Assembly (NCBI RefSeq): GCF_963966145.1
Contig: NC_091054.1
Location: 7,812,001 to 7,876,000, forward strand
Direction: 5' to 3'
DNA length: 64,000 nt
Origin: Tenebrio molitor
Taxonomy: Eukaryota > Arthropoda > Insecta > Coleoptera > Tenebrionidae
Shown: positions 45,521 to 57,376 of the stretch, piece after piece
Layout: each line of letters starts with the position of its first letter
Position numbering within the stretch: position 1 is the first letter of the stretch
Made by a program: the position numbers and the translations under genes
Notes under the pieces: model-generated
What the model saw: only the letters and a program-made list of their open reading frames with translations
Told to the model about the DNA's origin: nothing
Database searches by the model: none

Positions 45521-47527
45521 CTAGCTCACTGAATCGCAGTTACCTTGGCTGAGCACGTCTTTGAGCTCGCCTACTGCGAAACGACCAACTAATTTTTTGT
45601 CCACACAGAGGCACATCTCTTCTATGGACTGTTGGAAATTTACCAGAACGATTCTTTGTCGTTTCTCTTCGATTTCTGCTACCAAAACTGCAATACTCTA
45701 CGAGATCAATTATCACGATACTGGTAATTCGTCGGAATTGATTTTACCTTGGCCACGGTGGCATCCATGCGATCGACACGTTGTCCGTCGAATATTATCA
45801 AAGCTCCCTCTTCTTGACACTGTAGAATGACGTTTCGCAAAAATTCCGCCGCCGGGAACATGATGGTACCGTTTGGAGCGATCGAGTAAACCTCGTCTTG
45901 ACAGTTGGATTTCAGTTTTTCTAGTTTGAGGGGTGGGCGCGCTGCTGCGTGCAAGACGAAGAGCAGGTTGGTCGAAATACCGATCAGGATGCCGTACTCG
46001 AGGCTCAGGAAGAGGGAACTGAGCAAGGTGGCTAACATCGGGATTAAATCCGGCTCTGGAATGAGGAGTATACAGTGTGATGCTCAAAATGTGGTACTGG
46101 GCGTACTGCTCGTTTTCCAAAAGAGGGCGAAGGCCTCGAAGTCGAAGAGGTAGAACATGGCGCAGATTATAACAGCAGCTAGGGTAGCCTTGGGAATGTA
46201 GTAGAACGTGGAGGTGAGGAACGGTAGAGCGACCAAAATGGACACTCCGGTGAAGACAGCGGCCATGTTGGTTTTGGCCCCGGAGGCGTTGTTCACAGCC
46301 GTTCTGGTGAAGGAACCGGTGACGGGCATCGACAACACCAAAGAACCCATGATGTTGGCAACACCTAGAGCTACCATCTCTTGGCTCCCGTCCAGAGATT
46401 TGCCCTTAGCTGAAAAGAGTGACGTTTATGGTGTGACTGTCGCTCGTAGGGACGCTCACAGAACACTTTGGCAATCGCTATGGTCTCCAGGATCGCCACC
46501 ATAGGGATGAAAATCATAGACACTCCGAACTCTTCGACCATCTCGATGAAATTGTCAATTGTAGGGATTGCGAAATGGGGGAACCCCCCAGTGACACAAC
46601 CTGTCAGTTTTAAGTAGTTCAGATTGTTTCTTTCCAGGATGTAGGCAAGTAACATTCCGAGTGCCACGATCACCGAGTTTTTGACAACTGACAGAAAAAA
46701 TAATGACCGTCTGAGTATAGAACATGTTTTGGGTGAAGTTGGATCATCTTTGACGTTACCGCAGCCACCGATCTCCTGAAAGCTTGTATCAGTCACAAAA
46801 CTTACACCAGAGGGTGCATACTTTAAGAAAAAATAATATAGATAAAGAGACGACGCCTAGAATGGTGTCCCACTTGCTTATTTTATGTGCTTCCCCGACG
46901 ACAGACTGCCATGACTGTAAAAATCCGGTTGCTTGTCCAGCTAGTCCTAGAAAGTTTTTGATTTGGGACGATGCGATTGTGAAAGCTGCAGCTGAGGTGA
47001 AGCCGGCCATGACAGGGTACGAGAAGAATTCGAAGACGAAACCTGCAGAATGGAAAATAGAAAGGTAGATTGAAAAATTTTGCGCCTTTGCCTAGATTGA
47101 TCAGTCCCAGCAAGAGAATGATGATGCCACCGATGAGTGACATGAAGACGCTGGCGCCCAGCCCCATGGTGGTGACGTGGGATTGTATCAAGAGTGCCAT
47201 GATGGAAGTAGAGCCCATGTTTATTGCTCTGCAACTGCCAAAGATGGCGTAGACGAAGCCTCCCATGAAGCTACTGTAGAGGCCATATTGTAACGGTAGT
47301 CCTGAAAAATTTATAGTTTTGTGGTTTTCTTTTTCTTTGAATATCCAGACCAGCGATTCCAGCGTATGCGATTGATTGGGGTATTTCTGTCAAGGCCACG
47401 GTAAATCCCGCTAAAAGATCATGGAGAAGGTAGTTCGTGTTGTATTTAGGTAGCCACTTTATTATTGGTATTTTTCGCTCGATGGAGGTTTTCCAGTTGC
47501 AAGAAGAGTTCTTGTTTAGAGGATTTT
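45521..47527 (-). CDS. SLC26/SulP anion transporter 3 (5' end unresolved)
   Basis: Seven exons are visible: 47527-47351, 47301-47092, 47042-46822, 46775-46460, 46409-46107, 46055-45748, 45697-45521, coding for about 570 aa. The first visible exon opens with an acceptor (TTTTTTCAG) at phase 1, so a tiny upstream ATG exon, as in copies 4-6, is expected but was not found. TEIPQSIAYAGIAG, the signature QYGLYSSFMGGFVYAIFGS, SMPVTGSFTRTAVNNASG and a STAS domain (IMFPAAEFLRN) are present. The intron after N-L-G appears to be GC-AG (donor G-GCAAAG at 47,091-47,090). The membrane-domain exon after F-T-G and the STAS exon are fused, as in copies 4-7. A minus-strand AATAAA lies at 45,497-45,502. Confidence 0.87.
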
Positions 47528-48949
47528 CTGAAAAAGTTAATTAAAAAATAAATTGCGAGTCAAATTGAGCGCCACAAATCTGTAAACTCTTCCCATTGGT
47601 ACATTGGTTGAGGAAATTTGACGTTCGCAAGTGAACAATTGGTGGAAGGTTTTGTCGAAAATAGTAAAATTGATAGAATTTAAGTGTTGTTCAAGTTTAG
47701 CTGTTAAATAAAAATGTAAAGATTGAGTAGAAATACAACTGTGATTCTTTGTTAGCATTGCCACGGTTGTTATGTTGATTTTAAAGACATTTTTAATAGT
47801 GAGGTTATGTCAAGAATTTTTTAATGAACAAGTTCGCGGTAAGGTTTAACTAATTTTAAATTTAAATCTTGCAATTATTGTTCGTCTAGTTACCAGTGTC
47901 ACCAACCCTTTATATTTGCCAAATATAATTTTCCTAGCATTGTTTTGAATTTTTTTTAATTTAAAATAGGGGCAAAATAGAAAAAATATTGTATTACCCT
48001 CATTTTATAAGTGGTATTTTGTCGCACTTGTGCGTGGTGTCTTATAAAACTCATATAATAAATTACTATTTTATAATACATCTATGTATGTATACAGGTG
48101 GTTCACGTAGCCCGTTCGTTAGAAACTTTCTGATTTCTCAAAATCGTATTAATATGAAAATTGGTAGCCGACTATAATCGACCGCTCTAAGTTCAAATAA
48201 AACATTTTCAAAATGGCGACACTTCCAGAAAGACCGGAAATCGTCGCTATCTTTGATTTTTTGAATGGAAAGTCCCCATTTTGATTTCATTTTTGGATTC
48301 TACGTTACAGTTTAGTTTTTTCGTAAAAAAGCGGAGTTGCAGGGCTTTATTAAAAAATGTATAACGCCTGAACCGTTGTAAAAATATAATTATTTTTTTT
48401 AAGTTGAATTCCTAAAGGTTTGGTCGATCTTTTGCGCCATTAGTGACATTTTTTTTATGTTTCATACTTCCACTACAATTTTTCAAAGTTGATAATAAAA
48501 GAATGTCGAAAAATTTCATTTTTTTAAATGGCAACTGCCATTTCTGACACTAGATGTAAATGTAAAATTTAATTTTAAGGCCACTTTTATTAACATTATG
48601 TGTTTCCAACCGTTTTGGCGTAATTTCTATTTTTTGAATAAAATTGGTTAAAGTTATTTATTATTTATTATTTATTTGAATAAAATATTTTTTTTATCAA
48701 GGAATTGTTTTATTAAAATATTTTTTTGTTAATTTGATTATTTCTTCTCATTTTGTTGTGGGCAAGGAAAAACAAAAATCGACCTGTTTCGGGATTTTTT
48801 ACAAAAATCAGCTATGTCCAAGTTCTGAATTTTATTCCAGTTAAAGTGTCTACACTGTATATCTATATTACTTAAAATCAATTACATATAAGCATCATAG
48901 AAGTTTTCACTTCTGCCTTTTTTTTTGGACGGGGCATCGCGTCTCGGTT

Positions 48950-49070
48950 TTGTTCAGGGTTCCTTGCCTCATTGGTCGGCCAATGAGCGGACTCCGTTCG
49001 TGGCGCGTTTGGTCCCAATTTTCCGATAAATAAGTGACGCCGGCTGAAATTCGTTCACGCTCGAAAGGTG
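48950..49070 (+). promoter_or_regulatory. Promoter-like island without an assigned gene
   Basis: A GC-rich patch contains a CCAAT motif inside the palindrome TTGGTCGGCCAA (about 48,972-48,983) and a TATA-like CGATAAATAA (about 49,023-49,032). TGAAATTCGTTCACG follows about 20 bp later. Downstream sequence to about 49,270 is Lys/Arg-rich in one plus frame but has no ATG at its start. It could be a relic of a histone-type or other small gene, or an RNA gene. I could not identify the product. Confidence 0.25.
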
Positions 49071-51039
49071 TTCGTTTCGTTCACTTCTTTCCTTTACCTC
49101 TACAAAAAGACTGCGGCTCCGTAAAAGCGAGCTGGACAAAAAAACGATGCTCTTCTTCGAGACGACCTGCATCTCGAGAGAAGGCATCTGTCCACAAATC
49201 AACACCGGCTCGGAAGAGGGATTGTACAGTTCGACCGCTCCAAAGGGCCGGTGGTTGGAAAAAAAGACTTAAAATTGCCCAAAGATATTTTCAGATTGAT
49301 CATAATGATCACATCAAAAATAATTTTTATTGATTTGGAATATCCTACGTTTGAGATCTTTTTCGTGACACTAGATTTTATTTGAATTGGACAATTTGTT
49401 TTTCTCTCACATTAAATTATAGTGGGTATTTTAGTATAGAAAAAATATAAAAAATTGCAATACCTTTAACTCGACTACCTGAAAGAATAGATTTGACGAA
49501 TTTGTACGAGCTTGAAAAACATCTTCATTGAAACGATAGGTACGAAAAAACTTTAAACACGCCTTTCTCGAAACTATGTTCTTTCAAATGGCTGTCATAA
49601 TGTCTCTAGATTGACATTACTGTTTGACTTCAAATTTGGTGTGCACCTTCAGTACACGTCATTATCGCCGGCACCAGAATTAAATTCAATATTTTCTTTT
49701 TTATTTGGAACTCTTTGACCTCCGAAATTTTAAAAACAAACGAAAAATCCGACAGTTAATTTTCAAAATGGTCCTATTCTTTTAATGTAATATATATAAT
49801 TTTTTCCTTTTGATACATTTATAGGATTGATTAAGAAACTTATTCGTTTCTTTTTTTTTACCAGAACTGCAAATCATCAAATCATGGCAACCATTTGGGA
49901 AGTTTTTTCGCGGATGTAAGTCTCGCTGATACGTTCGTAGAGGACAGTACCTAACGAGCTTGTTATCTGTACGAGCAATAAAGTTGGACATTATAGTTAT
50001 TTACGATACATAGAACTTTATATGTGAGCACAGTACCTAACGAGCGAGCGATAGCGAACTTGTTATCTGCACGAGCAGTAAAGTTCTGTAACGGTCGAGC
50101 ATTGTATAACGTTTTACGGCATATTGGGTCGTAAATCATAAAATTACCTCCATTTTGTAGGGTAGTGCAGCCATTGAAAACATCTGATATATGTATGTTA
50201 GCATGGCAACGCCCGGTAAACATTTTTACCAAGCTAGCCCGTAAAGAGACTCTTTACACGTAGAGACAGAGACACATAAACATATGTTTACGACCCAGTG
50301 CAGTATCTATAACAAGCCTAATTGTAATTTTATTTGTTTGAAAAATTGAAAAAGTTTTATAGTTTAAAAAATGCCAAAAAGGATAAAATATCCTATATTT
50401 GGACTAGAATAATTAGTGTTAGCGTACTGTGAAATACCTTGCAATCGAAAACAAAAAATAAATCGAGTATCTAAGCTTTGACTATCATAGTTCAGTTGGC
50501 AGCACTAGTTTAAATATCTTGACAATATTTAAACTGGATGTTCGTTAAATTTATCAAATTCTATTAAATTTGACAAATATAGCAAAAGTCTGAAAATACG
50601 TGACAAACTAAACTGATTTAATCTCGTTTGTAATTATTACTTGCATTTTTTTACTTACTCTTTGTCTTTTTCTTATTTGGAGCTTCTGGTATTGCACTGT
50701 TCATTTCCATCTTGCTCTCTTCGCGATGGGATAAAACTGAACTAAAAATTCTTTATCGATTGTCATAATTGTATCTGCATTTTTTTTATGCAATATAAAC
50801 TGGAAAATGGCAGTGAGTCCTCTTGAGAGACTCTTGTCGAGCTAATGGGAACATAATCGAGTACCTGCCCACTTCAACAGATGTGCACTTCACCTAATTG
50901 TGTTTATTCGAGAAATATAAAATGATGTATTTGTCGACAGGTCATTTTTTTTATTAATTATCTTATTTTTACGAGTTGTTTGTTTGGTCTTACTGTTTAA
51001 CGTACAATAAGTAGGCACTAAGATAAATGTGATCGTATA

Positions 51040-51950
51040 ATACTTATTGTTATTATTTTTATATCCCACCTCCACCCGGCGGCACGGCAATTTTGCCGGA
51101 GTACATACACTATTACGGATAATACTATCAAGTAATAGTGCAGTGCTTATCAACATAATTACCGGCGTCTCGCCTCCACATTTTGACTTTGTTGTGTTTT
51201 ATTATGTTCTGTGTCAATGTTAAGGAACTTCCTCACGATGTGACATGAGTATAATAATATACCTTTTTGAATTTCAACAACCAATGCGTTACCTAAATCC
51301 AGAATTTTTAAATTTTTAAAAAGAGATTGCGGTACTATTCCCGTCGCTGAAATTACAAGTGGTAAAATCGAATTTTTTTCTAAACACCAAAGATTTCTCA
51401 TAGCAACGGTGAGCTCTAAATATTTATTAATTTTTGTGTTATATGTCTGTTATATTATGTGAATTTGGAACAGCTATATCTAAAAGATATGCTTGCTTTT
51501 GTTGTTTATTTAAAATAATAATGTCTGGTCTGTTGTGCTTAATATGAATGTCAGTTAAAACTGTTCGATCAAAATATAATTTGTAATTGTCATTTTTCAA
51601 ACAACTTTCTGGTGTATAACTATAATGTAGTTGTGTATTCTTTAATAAATTGAATTTAACTGCTAAATTCATATGTATAATTTTAGCGAATATATCATGA
51701 CGTTTCTTATATTCGCTTTGAGCCAAAACGGTGCAAGAAGAAATGATGTGTTCAATTGTTTTCCCTTCAGTTCCGGAAATCCTATATATTTATCAATGAA
51801 CGATTGCAAACCGTATATGTGTTTTTTTATAATTCCTTGTATTTATAACACGATCTTGTATTGCAAATATAAAACCCTCCATCTCAGGGTGAATATTTGA
51901 TTTATTATTATTATTGTTACATTATTTTTAAAAATGTTTGTACTACGGCA
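51040..51950 (-). mobile_element. Truncated non-LTR retrotransposon, 3' end
   Basis: On the minus strand the C-terminal part of a non-LTR polyprotein is readable. IEHIISSCTVLAQSEYKKRHD is the end of a zinc-knuckle-like motif. It is followed by YFDRTVLTDIHIKHNRPDII and QAYLLDIAVPNSHN, which resemble the restriction-like endonuclease region of R2/R4-type elements. A last block, WCLEKNSILPLVISATGIVP with H-I-V-R-K-F-L, lies after a frameshift near 51,440. The first Cys pair of the knuckle is lost. The reverse transcriptase domain is absent, so it is 5'-truncated and inactive. Confidence 0.7.
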
Positions 51951-52000
51951 GTGATGAAATAGTTGTCTGTTCAGTTTCACCTAAAAAATAATTGTTTTTT

Positions 52001-54248
52001 TTAATTCGTAAATAAATCACATCTGTGAATACCTTCACAGTCATCTTGATTGAAAAAAAAATCGTTCAATGTCTTGTCCACTCCAACGCAGACTCTAATC
52101 ACTGATTGCTTAAAATCCAGAAGTACAATTTTCTGTTTTTTTAGAGCAACTTCTTTAGACAGTGCCGCTATACTCTTGAAGATAATAAGTAATAAATAAA
52201 CAAAAAAGATGAGAGCGTTTACCTTAGCAACTGTTATATCGATACTGCGAACATATTTTCCGTTTATTATCACAGTAATATTATCACCTTCAAGATCCAG
52301 AGCCGTGTCTCTCAAATATTCTGCTGCGGGGAAGTACAGTGTGTCTTTGGGAGTAATAACAACAGCGTTTCCTTGACCGTTCGAGAGTTTCTCATTATCA
52401 ATATCGAACTTTGGGCGTGCACTTGCGTACAGCACAAAAATGATATTAACAGCAACACCGATTAAGAGTCCATAGTCGGCACCAAGAAGAATGGTAGAGA
52501 TGAACGTCGTCAAGAATGGAATCAAATCGAGTTCTACAACAACAACTACATTCCTGTTGATTTTGTGGAGCTTTTGACTTACTTTTCGTCCTCCAAAATA
52601 GACCAAATGCTTTAAAATCAAACAAATACAACATGGCAACGATCAATATAGAAGCCAGTGTGGCTATAGGAACGTAGTAGAACACGGGAGTAAGAAAAGC
52701 GATGGTTAAGATTAGAAGTGCTGATGTGAAAACTCCCGCTAGTGTTGTTTTGACACCTGAAGCGTTATTTATGGCGCTCCTGGAGAAAGATCCATTGACA
52801 GGCATCGAGCCCACGAAGGAACCCACAATATTGCAGAGTCCCAAAGTAGCGAGTTCTTGAGTCGCGTCGATTCTTTGTCCTTTCGCTAAAATCGAATCGA
52901 TGAGATCATAGTTAAAGCTGCGGAAAGATTTTTTACAAAAGGCTTTAGTTACAGACACCGTTTCCAATATTGCTAAGGCTGGAATCGCGAAAAGAGAAAC
53001 TCCAAAACTTCCGGCTATGTCAGCAAAATCGTACTCGGTAGCGTTGGTTTTGGTACTGAACGGTGGTGGTTTAACTGTAGGGAAGCCAGCGATGACGGTT
53101 CCAGTCAATTGGAATGGAGAGTTGGCACTCAAGTAGTACGATAGGATGGTACCGATAACCACCGTCACTGCGCTTCTAGCAAGTGACAAGAAACATAAGA
53201 GTTGTCCAAGAAAATTTCTCGTTTTGGACCAGTCTGGACGTCGTTCTAGTGTTCCAAAAACCTCAATCTTCTACAATTTTGATTGGTACTAACTGACATC
53301 TGGTGCACTCTACGTACTTTGAGAACAATTAAAAACAGTATGGAGACTACTCCCAGAACCGTGTCCCACAATCTAGTTTCCGAGATGTTGGTAACAATCG
53401 AAATCCAACATTCTAAGAAGTTGCTGTTTTTACCAGAGATTCCCATCAGGCTTTTTATTTGTGACGAACCGACTTGTATGGTACCGCCACAAATGAAGCC
53501 CGCGATGATCGGATAAGAGAGGAACTCCACGACAAAACCTGAAATTGAATTGTTTGGTGGGATTAAGTGAAGAGTTTGGCTCGTACCTAGACGTATCACT
53601 CCTAAAGTAAAGATTATGATTCCTGAAAGAAAAGTCATGAGTACTGCTGCATCGGGACCTAGTTTCGTGACGTGAGGTTGCAGCATTAATGACAGGAGGG
53701 AACCGGGACCGATGTTGAGGTCTTTACAAGTTCCAAAAATGGCGTAGATGAAGCCGTCAACAAGACCTGAGTACAGACCGTATTCTGGTGGTAGTCCTGC
53801 GAGAAAGAGTGATATTTCGCAAGTGGTACCGTTAGGGAGGTTAAGCAGACCTGCTAGTAGTGCATAAGCTATGGCTTGTGGAATTTCAGATACACCTACA
53901 GTCAGTCCAGCCAAAAGGTCATGAAGCAACGTGGAAAAAGTGTAATGGGGTAACCAACAAATGATGGGAAGTCTTTTCTTTACAAATTTTTCAACTTTCA
54001 TTTTGGACCAGAATTTTTTCTTTTCACAAACTGAAACTATCGACACTAATATCGGGTGTTTTTTAAATTTCACCTGGTAGTAGGCGTTGGAGAGTCGATT
54101 GTGAACTCACAACGTAAGATTTAAACAACTGATCGGTGATCCGTAACTGGTACAGTGCGTTCACAATCGACTCTTCAACGCCTACTATGAGGTGAAATTA
54201 AAAAAAAACACCCGATACAACGTAAACACATTGTTATTTACTTTTCAT
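52001..54248 (-). CDS. SLC26/SulP anion transporter 4
   Basis: Eight exons: 54248-54242 (7 nt), 54030-53851, 53796-53587, 53538-53318, 53270-52937, 52885-52583, 52533-52223, 52174-52001, giving 579 aa. The 7-nt first exon (ATG-AAA-A, in ACC-ATG context, donor GTAAAT) is inferred from the identical arrangement in copy 5 and from an acceptor (ATAGTTTCAG) just before TTTGTG. A 168-bp MITE fills most of intron 1. If that model is wrong, the first in-frame ATG is at 54,001. Present are EIPQAIAYALLAG, the signature PEYGLYSGLVDGFIYAIFGT, SMPVNGSFSRSAINNASG and a STAS domain with LYFPAAEYLRD. The intron at 53,850-53,797 is 54 bp and stop-free. A minus-strand AATAAA is at 51,901-51,906. Confidence 0.87.
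54050..54217. mobile_element. 168-bp MITE in intron 1 of SLC26 gene 4
   Basis: Arms of about 60 bp begin TATCGGGTGTTTTTT and share AATTTCACCT, TAGTAGGCGTTG and AGAGTCGATTGTGAAC. TA lies at both ends. Without it the intron would be about 43 bp, the usual size here. Confidence 0.85.
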
Positions 54249-54587
54249 GGTTAAAAGCACTTATGCATAAGTTAGGTTTTACTGGTCTTTATAGGTTTAT
54301 TCTTATCTTTTGAATATTTTTAATTACAATACATTAACCATGAACTGAAGTTTTATAACATTATCATATAAAAGGACAATAGATATTAATGCTTTTTATT
54401 GTGGAAGATTAAATTTTTATTCTAAACGACATGAACACTCATTTGGTAGTTGCATGTTTCGTTGTTGCAGATCGTTGTTTGGTAAAACGAAAATATTTCA
54501 GGTCTTTTCTGCAATTCTCATCGAAATTGATGGAAGAATTTTTAACTTTCTATAATTTCACACTAAATTACTTTATTATTTAGAGTG

Positions 54588-56777
54588 TCATAGTTGAGAT
54601 GTTTCCGTTGCTACACTTGCTTCCTGATCTAGATCTAGAAACAATAACAAGTGAACATTTTGCAATAGATAATAAGTAGTAATAATACCTTTAATAGCAC
54701 TTTGGTCGCTGTTTTCGTTTAGAAAATACTTCTCAAGTTTCTTATCTACACCTATGCACACTTTTATCACTGATTCTTTGAAGTCCAAGAATATAATCTT
54801 ATGTTTCCTGAGGACCAGCTCGTGAGTAAGTACTGCTATACTCTTGAACCCAATAAAATTTGCTTACAAGATCAGAACGAACAGACCAAGCACAAATAAT
54901 TTACCTTGGCCACTGTCACGTCCATGCTGCGAATATACTTCCCATTAATGACGACAGTAATGTCTTTGCCTTCAAAGTCCAAAACTGTATCTCTTAAATA
55001 CTCTGCCGCGGGGAAGTACAGAGTGTCTTTGGGAGTGACGACAAATATTTCACCTTGACCATTTGCGAGTTTTTCTGTAGTTATGTAGAATTTTGGACGC
55101 GCACTTGCGTACAAAACGAACAACAGATTCACTCCTGCTCCGATTAAGATTCCGTAATCAACACCAAGAAAAAGACTGCAGAGGAAGGTTGTCAAAAACG
55201 GAATCAGATCGAGTTCTGCAAAAAAATAATGTTGACAGTGTCCAAATTGATTGGTGTGGATTTAGGTACTTTTGTTTTTCCAAAGCACGACGAACGCTTC
55301 GAAATCGAACAAATAAAACATGGCGCAGATTATTATGGAGGCCAAGGTGGGTTTAGGAACGTAGTAGAAAGAAGGGGTGAGGAACGCGATCGCAAGGAGG
55401 AGGAGTAGTGACGTAAATACTCCTGCGAGTGTTGTTCTGACGCCGGAAGCGTTGTTCACGGCGCTTCTGGTGAAGGAACCGGTGACTGGCATCGAACCTA
55501 CGAAGGAACCAATCGTGTTGCAAAGTCCCAACGCAATCATTTCTTGGGTGGCGTCCAGTTTGCGTCCTTTGCCTGAAAGGTGAAAGGTCAAAAAAGAGTT
55601 GAACTCGAGGAAAGGTATTACAAAAGGCTTTGGCTATCGATACTGCCTCTAGTATGGATAGAATTGGGATGAATATGAAGGAGACACCGTAATTCTTGGC
55701 TATGTCGCTGAAGTCATATTCGGTACCGTTGACGGTGGTACTGAATGAGGGTGGACGAAACGGTGGAAATCCCCCGCTGACGTTCCCCGTGATTTGAAAT
55801 GGAGACTTGTCTCGTAGATAGTATGATATTAAGGTGCCAATAACTACAATCAGAGCGTTTCTAGCAAGAGACAGTAGAAATATGAATTTTCCCAAAACAT
55901 TTCTCTTCGTGGACCAGTCAGCTCGATGTTGTAAAGACCCAAAAACGCGAATCTCCTGCAATTCGTAATTGGACAATTTCTCTTCGATTTTAGACTCTAC
56001 GTACTTTGAGAATGACCAAGAACACTATGGAGGTCACCCCGAGGACAGTGTCCCACAAGCTGATTTCTGAAATGTTCTCAAAGACAGACTTCCAGCTCTG
56101 CAGAAAATTGTCGCTCTTCCCTGGGATCCCAAACAAGCTCTTCAACTGAGACGACGCAATCTGGAACGAACCTCCACAGATAAATCCCGCAATGATCGGG
56201 TACGAGAAGAATTCGATGACGAAACCTACGGCAGCGGAATTTTCATATTTGGACAAACAAGTTTGTTTTGATCGTACCTAGTTGCAACACACCGAGGACG
56301 AAGATAATAATCCCCGAAAGAAAAGTCATGAGGACCGCAGCGTCGGCTCCCATCTGTGTGACGTGGGGCTGCAACATCAGCGACAGGATGGAAGTGGGAC
56401 CGATGTTGAGGTCCTTGCAGCCCCCAAAGATCGCGTAGATGAAGCCGTCGATCAACCCTGAGTATAAACCGTATTCTGCTGGTAGTCCTGCGGGAAAGAA
56501 TTCTGGTTTTAAAGGAATGGTACTGCTTGGGCGAAGTACCTGCTACTATTGCGTACGCGATTCCTTGGGGAATTTCCGTCATGCCGACGGTGAGTCCCGC
56601 TAGGACGTCTTGGAAGAATGTGGCAATGGTGTATTGAGGTAACCAGTTCAAAATAGGGATTCTCTTTTTAATCAGTTTCTTGTAGTTTATTTTAGACCAA
56701 AACTTTCTTGTTGTGAGTACTGAAATTGTTGTTGTTGGTGCTGGAACGGTCTGAATTGTTTGTTGCATACCTGCCAT
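54588..56777 (-). CDS. SLC26/SulP anion transporter 5
   Basis: Nine exons: 56777-56771 (7 nt), 56719-56540, 56487-56278, 56225-56005, 55955-55622, 55572-55270, 55215-54905, 54842-54689, 54634-54588, giving 588 aa. Exons 2-7 match copy 4 in length exactly (180, 210, 221, 334, 303, 311 nt). TEIPQGIAYAIVAG, the signature PAEYGLYSGLIDGFIYAIFG, SMPVTGSFTRSAVNNASG and a STAS domain (LYFPAAEYLRD, DFKESVIKVCIGVDKKLEKY) are present. Intron 1 (51 bp) and the last intron (54 bp) are both in frame and stop-free, so retained forms would still be open: an N-terminal T/Q/P-rich insert, or an 18-residue hydrophobic insert near the C-terminus. A minus-strand AATAAA is at 54,572-54,577. It is the closest paralogue of copy 4. 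Confidence 0.9.
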
Positions 56778-57376
56778 TGTTGTTTCGGTCAAATAAGTTC
56801 ATCCAAGATTTCAGTTTGTCACTATCACTTTCACTTATCGGTACTTAACTACGAGTGGTACTTTCCTGTCTTTTATAGGTTGTTTGCTGACTAATCAATT
56901 ATTATTTTTACGAGTATGTTACGAGACAGGAGTTTTATAGTGTTATAAAGTAATAAGACTTTAAACATTACTATTTTTATTATAGCAGATATACTTATGT
57001 ATATTTGAGTCTAGACAGATGCGTATAATGTCAAGAAAACCGGTATTCACATCCTGAGTGTTTAGTGTTGACCGTTACCTGCGGTTCTTGAATTCTGATG
57101 ATGTAACACATAATTAAGGTTATTATTGTTTTTTCAAGGAAAAATGAGAATCTTCAACACACTTTTATTGTTAGGAGGAAATAAATTAATCAAGTATAAA
57201 AGATATAGATAAAATAGGTACCTATAGTGTATTGTATCCGTAATCAGGACTGCATTAAAAGATTTAAGCAATCAAAAGATTTGAGTTGTCTGGTTTCGCC
57301 ATTTTTCATAAATACCCACCAAGGAACATTTCGAGTACACCCAACACATGTTTAGTCCCAGCTTGTGAAGCTGAAA
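56778..57376. other. Spacer between SLC26 genes 5 and 6
   Basis: 600 bp of AT-rich sequence. It should contain the promoter of gene 5 and the 3' flank of gene 6. No repeat or motif stands out. Confidence 0.4.

Larger units (their letters stand above)
47528..52000. other. Intergenic DNA between SLC26 genes 3 and 4
   Basis: It includes a dispersed-repeat-like block at about 48,090-48,300 and the promoter-like island at 48,950-49,060. A direct repeat (ACAGTACCTAACGAGC, then TTGTTATCTG-ACGAGCA) occurs at about 49,943 and 50,031. A truncated non-LTR element follows at 51,040-51,950. The unidentified first exon of SLC26 gene 3 should lie near the left end. Confidence 0.45.

Noticed and set aside
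54002..54073. N-terminal extension of SLC26-4 upstream of 54,001 read as coding without splicing
   Set aside because: The frame starts at GTG and crosses into the MITE arm. The splice model with a 7-nt exon explains it better.
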